Source: Bacillota bacterium (GTDB taxonomy: Bacteria > Bacillota > Clostridia > Clostridiales > Clostridiaceae). Taken from it: a stretch of DNA of 19,366 nt. Every line of letters begins with the position of its first letter. Positions within the stretch are counted from its first letter, which is position 1. Below, in pieces: positions 1 to 6,791 of this stretch. Position numbers and translations under genes: made by a program. The stretch is taken from positions 1-19,366 of the forward strand of contig JAEWQX010000146.1 in assembly GCA_023399035.1 (NCBI GenBank), given 5' to 3'. The notes under the pieces are model-generated. The model was given only the letters and a program-made list of their open reading frames with translations, was not told where the DNA came from and did not search any database.

Positions 1-164
1 AAGCTAGACTTGAAAGAACTCCTTACATCTTAGTTGTAGGTGAAAAAGAAGCTGCAAACAATGAAGTTTCAGTAAGAAGCAGAAAGAACGATGATGAAGG
101 TTCTATGGACTTAAATGCATTCGTAGATAGAATCGTTTTAGAAGTAGCTAATAAAGAAAGATAG
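1..164 (+). CDS. thrS: Threonyl-tRNA synthetase, C-terminal end (5' truncated by window)
   Basis: The frame from base 3 to the TAG at 162-164 is open and encodes about 53 residues, including RTPYILVVGEKE, VSVRSRK and a final stretch DLNAFVDRIVLEV. This matches the end of the class II anticodon-binding domain of ThrRS, where a P-Y-x-L-V-V-G-x-K-E segment is followed by V-x-V-R and a C-terminal helix. The enzyme charges tRNA-Thr in the cytoplasm; the catalytic part lies outside the window. Other class II synthetases with the same domain (ProRS, HisRS) have a similar but less matching end, so thrS is preferred. It converges on metY, with inverted repeats and a terminator in between. Confidence 0.8.
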   Translation, partial: ARLERTPYILVVGEKEAANNEVSVRSRKNDDEGSMDLNAFVDRIVLEVANKER

Positions 165-206
165 TTCTTCAGTTGAAAGTTGATAATTGATAGTTAAAAG
201 TTAAGG

Positions 207-272
207 ATAAAATTTCCGACGGAATTTTATAGAATTATGTTTTTATCAAAATAGCGTCACTATTTTGATAAA
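207..272. repeat. Two adjacent hairpins downstream of thrS
   Basis: The first pairs ATAAAATTTCCG (207-218) with CGGAATTTTAT (220-230) around one base, with one bulged T. The second is a perfect 13-bp stem, 242-254 with 260-272, core TATCAAAATAG/CTATTTTGATA, loop CGTCA. Neither is followed by a good T-run, so they look like repeat-element structure or mRNA 3'-end stabilisers rather than terminators. Confidence 0.5.
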
Positions 273-311
273 TATATTAGTTATTAATTACTGAATAAAA
301 TAATTTTTTAT

Positions 312-354
312 AATAAATACCTAACCTCCCAAAATATGAGGTTAGGTATTTATT
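312..354. terminator. Bidirectional intrinsic terminator for thrS and metY
   Basis: A perfect 17-bp inverted repeat: AATAAATACCTAACCTC (312-328) pairs with GAGGTTAGGTATTTATT (338-354), loop 9 nt. The plus-strand stem runs into TTATTTTCT; the minus strand runs into TTATAAAAAATTATTTT. Its place between convergent stop codons fits termination in both directions. Confidence 0.8.
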
Positions 355-517
355 TTCTATCATTTAAGATTAGTTAATATATTTTTCTCACTATCTCCTT
401 ACTTTTTAAAAACCTAGAGTCTCCCTAAAAATATCCCCTTATACTCCTCTCATAAAAACAAACAAATGCCCAAAGACGTTTCATCATTAACTATCAGCTT
501 TCAACTGATTAAGCTTT

Positions 518-1774
518 TTATAATGCTTGTTTTATATCTTCAATTATATCATCAACATTTTCAAGACCAACAGATAATCTTACAAGTCCTGGTGTAATTC
601 CTGCTGCTACAAGCTGTTCATCAGTTAACTGACGATGTGTAGAACTTGCTGGATGAAGTACACAAGTACGAATATCTGCAACGTGAACAACATTTTCACA
701 TAATTTTAAACTATCCATAAATCTTATAGCATCTTCCCTGCTTCCCTTTATTGAAAAAGAAATAACTCCACTGCATCCATTTTGAAGATACTTTTTAGCT
801 ATATCATGATATTTATTATTTTCAAGTGTTGGATAATTAACAAACTCAACTTTTTCATGCGAATTTAAAAATTCTGCAACCTTTTCTGCATTTCTACAAT
901 GTTTCTCTATTCTTACTGGCAATGATTCAAGTCCAAGATTTAAAAGAAATGCTGCCTGTGCAGATGGATAGCATCCTAAATCTCTCATTAACTGTACTCT
1001 TGCCTTTGTTATGTATGCTGCATTTCCAAATTTCTCAGAATAAACTATTCCATGATATGATTCATCGGGTTCTGTGAATTCTGGGAATTTTCCATTTGTC
1101 CAGTCAAATTTACCGCTGTCTACAATTACTCCACCGATTTGTACAGCATGACCGTCCATATATTTACTTGTAGAATGAATTACTATATCTGCTCCAAATT
1201 CTATAGGTCTGCATAAAACAGGTGTTGCAAATGTATTATCTATAATAAGAGGTACATTATTTTTATGTGCAATCTTAGCAAACTTTTCAATATCGAATAC
1301 ACATATTGCTGGATTAGCAATTGTTTCACCAAAGACTGCTTTTGTATTTTGCTTGAATGCCTTTTGTATTTCCTCTTCACTTGCATCAGCATCAACAAAT
1401 GTGCACTCTATACCAAACTTTTTAAGTGTAACTGCAAAAAGATTTATTGTTCCTCCATATATTGTTGCTGCACTTACAATATGATCTCCTGCACTCATAA
1501 TATTTAATACACTGATAAGTAAAGCTGACTGACCAGATGTTGTGCATAGCGCACCTACTCCACCTTCTAATGATGCTATTTTTTCTTCTACAAATCCTAC
1601 TGTTGGATTTGATATACGAGAATACATATGACCATCTTCAGTTAAATCAAATAATTTACCGATTTCATCAGTATTATCATATCTATAAGTTGTACTTTGA
1701 TAAATAGGTAATGCTACAGGTTCCCCGTTATTCGGCTTATAGCCTTCATGTAAGCATTTTGTTTCAATATTCAT
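518..1774 (-). CDS. metY: O-acetylhomoserine sulfhydrylase (O-acetylhomoserine aminocarboxypropyltransferase), PLP-dependent
   Basis: A 418-residue member of the Cys/Met metabolism PLP enzyme family (fold type I). It most likely makes homocysteine from O-acetylhomoserine and sulfide, the direct-sulfhydrylation route to methionine. Visible landmarks are YSRISNPT (51-58, phosphate-binding Tyr and Arg), TTSGQSA (78-84), the cofactor-contacting Asp in IIDNTF (177-182), and HSTSKYMDGHA with the Schiff-base lysine K204. The N-terminal form TKCLHEGYKP, the insert after HAVQIGGVIVD and the length of about 420 residues favour the MetY subgroup over cystathionine gamma-synthase/lyase (about 380). Start: ATG preceded by GAGGGGG. 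A promoter lies 99-127 nt upstream. No SAM (S-box) or T-box leader was recognised, which is notable for a methionine gene in this group. Confidence 0.9.
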   Translation of the reverse strand: MNIETKCLHEGYKPNNGEPVALPIYQSTTYRYDNTDEIGKLFDLTEDGHMYSRISNPTVGFVEEKIASLEGGVGALCTTSGQSALLISVLNIMSAGDHIVSAATIYGGTINLFAVTLKKFGIECTFVDADASEEEIQKAFKQNTKAVFGETIANPAICVFDIEKFAKIAHKNNVPLIIDNTFATPVLCRPIEFGADIVIHSTSKYMDGHAVQIGGVIVDSGKFDWTNGKFPEFTEPDESYHGIVYSEKFGNAAYITKARVQLMRDLGCYPSAQAAFLLNLGLESLPVRIEKHCRNAEKVAEFLNSHEKVEFVNYPTLENNKYHDIAKKYLQNGCSGVISFSIKGSREDAIRFMDSLKLCENVVHVADIRTCVLHPASSTHRQLTDEQLVAAGITPGLVRLSVGLENVDDIIEDIKQAL

Positions 1775-1872
1775 AATTAAGCCCCCTCATAATGTTATTC
1801 ATAATAATATAAAATTCTTCATTAGCTTTTTATTAGATTCATCTATATAAAAAATCAATCAAAACTAATACA

Positions 1873-1901
1873 ATTATAACCCAATTATGAAAATTAGTGA
1901 A
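1873..1901 (-). promoter_or_regulatory. Predicted sigma-A promoter of metY
   Basis: On the minus strand, -35 TTCACT (1896-1901, 4/6) is separated by 17 bp from a perfect -10 TATAAT (1873-1878). It sits between the coiled-coil gene stop and metY, so metY probably has its own transcript. Confidence 0.55.
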
Positions 1902-1916
1902 TTAAACTTATAAATA

Positions 1917-4346
1917 TTATTCAATATCGGGATATAATTCCTTTATGGAATCTAAATGATTATTAAGCTTTTCTAATTTTAATTCCATTATAGAAATAAT
2001 ACTCTTCTTTTCCTCAAGTATTTTTTTATTATTGTGAAGATTATTATCTATTTCCCCAAGACTATTTTTAATCTCATTGAAAACATCATATTCTTTCCTA
2101 AAGAAAAAGCTATCTTTAGCTTCTTCAATAATCTTAGTCTGAATCTGAATAAAGTTTGATTCATTTATTTTTTTAGCATACTTTTGTTTCAAAGTTTCTT
2201 CTTCATGGCATAAACTTTCTATATTTCTTTCAAGAATAATCTTTTCATTTAATAAATCATTAAGCTTTTCACAAATATCATTCTTCTCATTAAATTTATC
2301 TCTATAAAAATTCTGCTTATTTTTCCAAACATCTATCATCCTATTATAACTATCAAAATCAACCTTAGTTGAATATGTCAACGAATCACTTATCAAGACC
2401 TCACCAACAAATAAAGGTATAACCTGGTCTAAATATCTGCTATTAAAACCATCTCCCGCTGATATAAACAACATAATTCTAAATGGTCCAGTTAAAAACT
2501 TTTCCAAAGAAAGCTGTTCTCTAGCTGTCTCGTGACTGCTGGCTGTAATATCTTTTAAAAATTGAAAAATAACACTATAAACAACCTTGTAGTCTGACTC
2601 TTCTCCCACTTCAATAATAATTGATAGGAATTCAAAAGTCTGCTTTTTTATTGAAGCTTTTAGAGAATGTTCATTCATAACATCTATTTTTAATGACTCT
2701 ACAAAATATACTTCATTTTTAAAACTTAGTTTAACAATCTCATCATATATCTTAAATATTAATTCATCCCTGAACTTTATATTTTTATACCTATTTTTAA
2801 GTTTTTCAATAACTTTCTTTAAATAATATACTTTAATTGCATGAGTTTTTGATAAATAATAATTGAAATCCTTAGTCTCAGTCAAAATGACATATGCACT
2901 CTGTATCATACTATCTATAGCTTTAACAAAATTCTTTCTATTACATATATTTTTTACCTTAATCTGTGAAATTCTTAGAAGTTTATAATATAGCAATAAC
3001 TTTATCTGATCATCTGAAATATTCTTTATTTCATCTATAGTCTTAGTTACTATATCCAAAAATGATTCTTCACTACTTTTCTTTAACAGCCACTCTTTAG
3101 ATTTTGATAATAAGCTTAAGTTACTTTTGTTCCAATTACTGACCATACTATAAAGTACTCTTAATTTATTACCATTAAGGTTTAAGAATGCATTATAGAA
3201 ATCACTATATTTTATTGATTTTTTTATTTTGTCATCAAGTATACCTTTAAATAAGACTATCTTTTTTTTAATATCTTCAATAGACTTATTGTATTCTGTT
3301 ATCCTATTGTATATATTGCCCTCTTCAAAATTTAATTCAGTCTTTATCTCTAATTTATCTGTACCTAATATTTTCTTTAACTCATCATTATAAGAAAATA
3401 TTATTGTTTCACTATCATCCTGATATCTATTTGTTAGCTCCAATAATTTTTCATATGAATTTCTAATAGCTTCAAGCTGAATTTCAATGATTCTTTCCTT
3501 TTCTTCAATAATACTATCCTTTTCCTCAAGTTCATCAAGCATTGATCTAATCTGTTGTTTATCAACCTCTGTCCTAACTAAAAGACTTTCTTTTTTAGCA
3601 AGCATCCTATGATTTTCAATACATTCATCTCTTACCGCATCAATTTTTTCTATTTCTTTTTCATAAATATTACGTATTTGTTCAATCTCATATTTATGAG
3701 ATGCAATTCTTTCAATAAGAAAGGATTCATGCTTTTTTAATTCTTCTTTTTCTTTTTTAATGGCTATTATTATTCTGTTTAATTCGCCTACACTTTTCGA
3801 CTGCTGTGCAAGATCAATAATTTTTTCTCTTAAATTATTGATCTGATTATCCTTTAATGATATATCCCTTTTTACCTTTTTAAGTTCATTTTCTTCAAAA
3901 GAGATAGTCTTTGGTGCCTTAAAACTTAAATTTCTTACTTTACTTATATTATGATTCTCTTTTTCTTTTAAATACCAGCAGAATACCCTATGAATCAACT
4001 CTAATATTTCTATAGGGTGCTTATCAATCCTCTTATCTCTGCTTCTATAAAGAGTTATACCTATTCCGTTGACTCTTATTATCTGCATATAATCATATAT
4101 TTCCTCAGGAAGATTAAGGTCCTCGTTATATCTTAATGATTTAATCATCTCTCCAGTGGTAGTACACTTGCTTAGTCCATAAGAAACTGCTATTTCCCTT
4201 ATAAAGGCTTCAACAACTTTTCTCACTATTATTTTAGTTATTCTAGGAAAATCTTCACATGCACATTCTGCCTTTAATAACTCTGTATAATATCTGCTCA
4301 AACTCGTCATTTTTAGATAAGTAAAATTGCTTTCATTATATTTCAT
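1917..4346 (-). CDS. Large coiled-coil protein with N-terminal HsdR-N/DUF4145-like domain, function unknown
   Basis: 809 residues, no signal peptide or membrane segment. Residues about 5-130 form a helical domain in the pattern of the DUF4145/HsdR N-terminal family: early NFTYL, then RKVVEAFIREIA (42-53), GEMIKSL (65-71), LPEEIYDYMQIIR (79-91) and a final ILELIHRVFCWYLKEKE. The family's usual G-N-x-A-x-H turn is replaced by VNGIGITLYRSRDK, so this signature is degenerate. Residues about 150-310 are heptad-rich coiled coil, about 330-690 a mostly helical region, and about 690-809 a second coiled coil (many E, K, L, I, N). No Walker or nuclease motif was seen. Start: ATG with GAAGGTG upstream. 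It lies 24 bp after the cyclo-ligase gene and is probably co-transcribed with it. The head suggests kinship with restriction and defence proteins, but the role is not known. Confidence 0.7.
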   Translation of the reverse strand: MKYNESNFTYLKMTSLSRYYTELLKAECACEDFPRITKIIVRKVVEAFIREIAVSYGLSKCTTTGEMIKSLRYNEDLNLPEEIYDYMQIIRVNGIGITLYRSRDKRIDKHPIEILELIHRVFCWYLKEKENHNISKVRNLSFKAPKTISFEENELKKVKRDISLKDNQINNLREKIIDLAQQSKSVGELNRIIIAIKKEKEELKKHESFLIERIASHKYEIEQIRNIYEKEIEKIDAVRDECIENHRMLAKKESLLVRTEVDKQQIRSMLDELEEKDSIIEEKERIIEIQLEAIRNSYEKLLELTNRYQDDSETIIFSYNDELKKILGTDKLEIKTELNFEEGNIYNRITEYNKSIEDIKKKIVLFKGILDDKIKKSIKYSDFYNAFLNLNGNKLRVLYSMVSNWNKSNLSLLSKSKEWLLKKSSEESFLDIVTKTIDEIKNISDDQIKLLLYYKLLRISQIKVKNICNRKNFVKAIDSMIQSAYVILTETKDFNYYLSKTHAIKVYYLKKVIEKLKNRYKNIKFRDELIFKIYDEIVKLSFKNEVYFVESLKIDVMNEHSLKASIKKQTFEFLSIIIEVGEESDYKVVYSVIFQFLKDITASSHETAREQLSLEKFLTGPFRIMLFISAGDGFNSRYLDQVIPLFVGEVLISDSLTYSTKVDFDSYNRMIDVWKNKQNFYRDKFNEKNDICEKLNDLLNEKIILERNIESLCHEEETLKQKYAKKINESNFIQIQTKIIEEAKDSFFFRKEYDVFNEIKNSLGEIDNNLHNNKKILEEKKSIISIMELKLEKLNNHLDSIKELYPDIE

Positions 4347-4370
4347 AGTTTTAATTCACCTTCAATAATA

Positions 4371-4958
4371 TTATTTGATAATTTCTTTTTCTGTTATAAT
4401 GCAGTCAATTCTAACGTCTTGCTTGTCCATAGGCACCTTATCAATAACTTGAAAATCATATGCTAGTGCTACCTTTTTTATTTCTTTTTTTCTTTCATCA
4501 GATATCTTTTTGAAATACCTGTCATAATATCCTGCGCCATATCCTGTTCTACCACCTTCTCTATCAAAAGCAACTCCTGGAACCACAATCAAATCTAATT
4601 TATCAGGATTTATATATGAGCTATCTTCTCCAGGTTCAAGTATCCCATATCTATCTTTCTTCATATTATCTAGTGAATAAATTCTTACGGCATCCATCAA
4701 CTTATTTTTGAAAATAGTTCTTGGAACAAATATTCTTTTTCCATCAACTAACGCCTTATTTATTATTTCTATTGTATTAATTTCTGAACTATATGATATA
4801 TAGATGAATATATTTTTAGATGCTTTATAATAATCACTTTCTAAAAATTTATTTCTAATTGTATTATCTTTTTTCTTCTTTTCATCTTGTAACATACTAT
4901 TACGAATATCTAAAATTCTTTTTCTTAGTATTCTCTTTTCTAAATAAACTTCTTCCAT
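4371..4958 (-). CDS. 5-formyltetrahydrofolate cyclo-ligase (5,10-methenyl-THF synthetase family)
   Basis: 195 residues, typical for the YgfA/MTHFS family, which uses ATP to turn 5-formyl-THF into 5,10-methenyl-THF in the cytoplasm. Seen: basic N-terminal helix EKRILRKRILDIR, then RIFVPR, and the family signature at about 125-148, VVPGVAFDREGGRTGYG followed by AGYYDRY (glycine-rich phosphate/substrate loop). A longer frame opens at a GTG at 4976, but that codon has no Shine-Dalgarno, whereas the ATG at 4958 is preceded by GGGGCAGG at about 8 nt, so the ATG is chosen. The upstream gene ends 23 bp before this ATG and the coiled-coil gene begins 24 bp after the stop, so all three probably share one transcript. 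The gene is often called fthC or ygfA. Confidence 0.9.
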   Translation of the reverse strand: MEEVYLEKRILRKRILDIRNSMLQDEKKKKDNTIRNKFLESDYYKASKNIFIYISYSSEINTIEIINKALVDGKRIFVPRTIFKNKLMDAVRIYSLDNMKKDRYGILEPGEDSSYINPDKLDLIVVPGVAFDREGGRTGYGAGYYDRYFKKISDERKKEIKKVALAYDFQVIDKVPMDKQDVRIDCIITEKEIIK

Positions 4959-4981
4959 AATATATACCTGCCCCACGTTTA

Positions 4982-5404
4982 TTAAATTTTAATACTGCTT
5001 AATGACATACTTGGCTTTTTAAAAGCTATCTCTTTTTTTATCTGTAAAGTTTCAGGATTAATTGTTATTTTGTAGATATCTGGACATCCTTCTTCTCTCC
5101 ATTTTTTCATATATCTTGCATCTGCCATAACTTCTGTATAATAATTTTCATCATAGTAATCAGAAAACTCCAAGTACGATAGTATACTTTTTTTATCGAT
5201 TATCAGCTCATTTTTATTTAAATTACTGCATATAGGAATAAAAAATCGAAGAGGTATTTCATAGTTATATCGTGAACCCTTCTTTAGAGGCTTCCCTTCC
5301 ATAATAGCTCTTCTAAAAAATACGTTTACCTTATCTTTTTCATCTACTTTAACTTTAAAAATTATTTTCCGATTTTTATTAACTTCTAATTTTATCTTAA
5401 TCAT
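4982..5404 (-). CDS. Hypothetical protein, 140 residues
   Basis: I do not recognise this protein. It is basic and soluble-looking, with no signal peptide or membrane segment. It starts with alternating beta-like strands (IKIKLEVNKNRKIIFKVKV), has a middle segment YEIPLRFFIPICSNL and an acidic tyrosine-rich stretch (SDYYDENYYTE), then MKKWREEGCPDIYKITINPE. Start: ATG preceded by GGTGAG and a near-consensus promoter. It is first of a three-gene unit with the cyclo-ligase and coiled-coil genes, with a 23-bp gap to the next start. It is likely real because of its promoter, ribosome binding site and tight spacing. Confidence 0.75.
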   Translation of the reverse strand: MIKIKLEVNKNRKIIFKVKVDEKDKVNVFFRRAIMEGKPLKKGSRYNYEIPLRFFIPICSNLNKNELIIDKKSILSYLEFSDYYDENYYTEVMADARYMKKWREEGCPDIYKITINPETLQIKKEIAFKKPSMSLSSIKI

Positions 5405-5463
5405 TTGCTCACCATCTTTTATTACCTAAATTATTATCGTCCATAAATAAAACTTCTTATTAT

Positions 5464-5492
5464 ATTTTATCATTCTATATAGTAACTGTCTA
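5464..5492 (-). promoter_or_regulatory. Predicted sigma-A promoter of the three-gene unit
   Basis: Minus strand: -35 TAGACA (5487-5492, 5/6), 17-bp spacer, -10 TAAAAT (5464-5469, 5/6), about 60 nt before the start codon of the 140-residue protein. It lies between the FNT terminator and that gene. Confidence 0.6.
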
Positions 5493-5502
5493 AAATAAAT
5501 AA

Positions 5503-5533
5503 TAAGTATGAGCGTATTAAAAAACCATACTTA
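5503..5533 (-). terminator. Possible second terminator hairpin after the FNT gene
   Basis: TAAGTATG (5503-5510) pairs with CATACTTA (5526-5533), 15-nt loop, followed on the minus strand by TTATTTATTTT. The stem is weak and AT-rich; it may back up the stronger terminator just before it. Confidence 0.3.
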
Positions 5534-5542
5534 ATAGAATAT

Positions 5543-5584
5543 ATAATAAAAATGCTATGAAAATTATTCCTAATCCTCATAGCA
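5543..5584 (-). terminator. Intrinsic terminator of the FNT channel gene
   Basis: TGCTATGA (5553-5560) pairs with TCATAGCA (5577-5584). On the minus strand the stem is followed by TTTTTATTAT. It begins about 23 nt after the FNT stop codon. Confidence 0.65.
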
Positions 5585-5606
5585 CAAAAAATTTTCTTAT
5601 TAAATT

Positions 5607-6374
5607 CTAATGTTCTTCATCTGTACTTATATATACAAGTGAACAGCCTAATAATAAGCCTCCACCTATTATATTTCCAATTACAACAAAGAATAGGTTT
5701 TTTAATACTAATGCCATTGGTAATCCACCTAATGCAAAATATGCTATAGAAAATACACCAACATTAGCAATACTGTGTTCAAATCCACCAATTATAAATG
5801 CAAATACTGAGAAGAACATCATTATAAGCTTTCCGCTTTCTGATTTCATCTTAATTCCTGATAAGTAAGCTAAACAAACTATAAAGTTACATAGTACCCC
5901 TCTTATAAGCATTTGATATGCTGGCAGCTCTAACTTAGCATATGCTACGCTTTCAATATAGTGCTGAATTGCACTTAATGAAGCTCCACTTTTAACAAAT
6001 AAGAATGCAAATATAATAAGACCTACAGAGTTTCCTATAAAAGTATAAATCCATACTTTTAATGTAGAACTAAATTTAACCTTTCCTTTAAGCATTCCAA
6101 CAATCATAACAAAGTTATTTCCTGTAAATAATTCACCACTTAAGAAAACAATTAATGCTATTGCAAAGCAGAATGTTGCAGCAACAATTACCTTAGAAAC
6201 TTCAGGATATTTAGGGTAAAGAATAGCACCTGTTGTGTATGAAAGAATAATTGCTACCAGTATATAAAATCCAGTAACTACTGCTCTCCCTATATACTTT
6301 CCTGTTTTTTCATTTGCATTTCTGGCTTTTTTCTCAGCCATTTTAGTAATAACATCGATATCACTACTATACAT
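5607..6374 (-). CDS. Formate/nitrite transporter (FNT) family channel
   Basis: 255 residues with six predicted membrane helices, the length and topology of FNT pentameric channels that move small anions (formate, nitrite or hydrosulfide). Family motifs: SGELFTGNN (79-87, the helix 2 break), RGVLCNFIVCLAYLSG (158-173), GGFEHSIANV (196-205, with the central pore histidine H200), and NIIGGG near the end. Start: ATG with GGAGGG. Substrate cannot be settled from sequence; formate is plausible in a fermenter, and hydrosulfide or nitrite remain possible because no pfl, nitrite reductase or sulfite reductase gene is adjacent. It is a single-gene unit with its own terminator and a long upstream region with inverted and direct repeats. 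Confidence 0.88.
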   Translation of the reverse strand: MYSSDIDVITKMAEKKARNANEKTGKYIGRAVVTGFYILVAIILSYTTGAILYPKYPEVSKVIVAATFCFAIALIVFLSGELFTGNNFVMIVGMLKGKVKFSSTLKVWIYTFIGNSVGLIIFAFLFVKSGASLSAIQHYIESVAYAKLELPAYQMLIRGVLCNFIVCLAYLSGIKMKSESGKLIMMFFSVFAFIIGGFEHSIANVGVFSIAYFALGGLPMALVLKNLFFVVIGNIIGGGLLLGCSLVYISTDEEH

Positions 6375-6411
6375 ATTTTTCCCTCCATTTTATCTTATGT
6401 AATTTATGTTA

Positions 6412-6519
6412 TTATTAGATTTTAAATTCATTCTAATAACATATTTCTCTTTTGTAGAGCTTTATATACCTTTTATATTAATAAAAACCTAATTTAGTTA
6501 AACCTTTATTAATATAAAA
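6412..6519 (-). repeat. Two inverted repeats in the presumed leader of the FNT gene
   Basis: A perfect 15-bp inverted repeat, TTTTATATTAATAAA (6471-6485) with TTTATTAATATAAAA (6505-6519), has a 19-nt loop. A smaller one, TTATTAGA (6412-6419) with TCTAATAA (6432-6439), lies closer to the start codon. Both would be transcribed from the weakly predicted promoter at 6551-6580. They may be regulatory RNA structure or just AT-rich palindromes. Confidence 0.4.
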
Positions 6520-6550
6520 TAAAAATATACTTGCTATAGTTAAATCGATC

Positions 6551-6580
6551 ATTATTATCTTACTATATTTTCAATGTAAA
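6551..6580 (-). promoter_or_regulatory. Weakly predicted promoter of the FNT gene
   Basis: Minus strand: TTTACA (6575-6580, 5/6), 18-bp spacer, AATAAT (6551-6556, 5/6). In such AT-rich DNA chance matches are common. It would give a leader of about 170 nt. Confidence 0.3.
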
Positions 6581-6588
6581 AATCAAGG

Positions 6589-6628
6589 ATTTGCAAATAT
6601 AATAAAAGGCTAACATTTGTAAATATAA
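6589..6628. repeat. Direct repeat upstream of the FNT promoter, possible operator pair
   Basis: ATTTGCAAATATAA (6589-6602) recurs as ATTTGTAAATATAA (6615-6628), 13 of 14 identical, 26 bp apart. The core ATTTGCAAAT is a perfect palindrome. A third related string ATGCAAATA lies near 6747. The position just upstream of the presumed -35 fits a regulator site. The rest of the 6375-6791 gap is plain AT-rich sequence. Confidence 0.35.
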
Positions 6629-6756
6629 ATCTAATTTTTAATTTTATTGTCTGCTAATTCAATAATTGTATATTTTAGATATTTTAAGTAAATCAATCAA
6701 AAATATATAACGTTTTATATTTTGTTCTGAATAGTACGAATAATTTATGCAAATAC

Positions 6757-6786
6757 AAAGAGACACATTAATAATTGTGCCTCTTT
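6757..6786 (-). terminator. Intrinsic terminator of the neopullulanase gene
   Basis: AAAGAGACACA (6757-6767) pairs with TGTGCCTCTTT (6776-6786), with one G-T pair and an 8-nt loop. On the minus strand the stem ends in CTCTTTGTATTTG. It begins directly after the stop codon. Confidence 0.6.
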
Positions 6787-6791
6787 TATAA

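Larger units (their letters stand above)
169..508. repeat. Convergent intergenic region bounded by imperfect terminal inverted repeats
   Basis: The left end TCAGTTGAAAGTTGATA (169-185) and the right end TATCAGCTTTCAACTGA (492-508) are inverted copies with 16 of 17 matches. They lie 5 bp after the thrS stop and 9 bp beyond the metY stop, so they bound almost all of the 353-bp gap. Inside are two further hairpins and a terminator. No ORF of note and no clear target-site duplication is visible. A non-autonomous MITE-like element is possible; a chance pairing of two copies of a common small repeat is the alternative. Confidence 0.45.

Noticed and set aside
242..272. Terminator call for the 13-bp stem after thrS
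   Set aside because: Stem is AT-rich and not followed by a T-run; the stem at 312-354 is a far better terminator.
4959..4976. GTG start giving a 201-residue cyclo-ligase
   Set aside because: No ribosome binding site before the GTG; the GGGGCAGG that overlaps it serves the ATG at 4958 instead.
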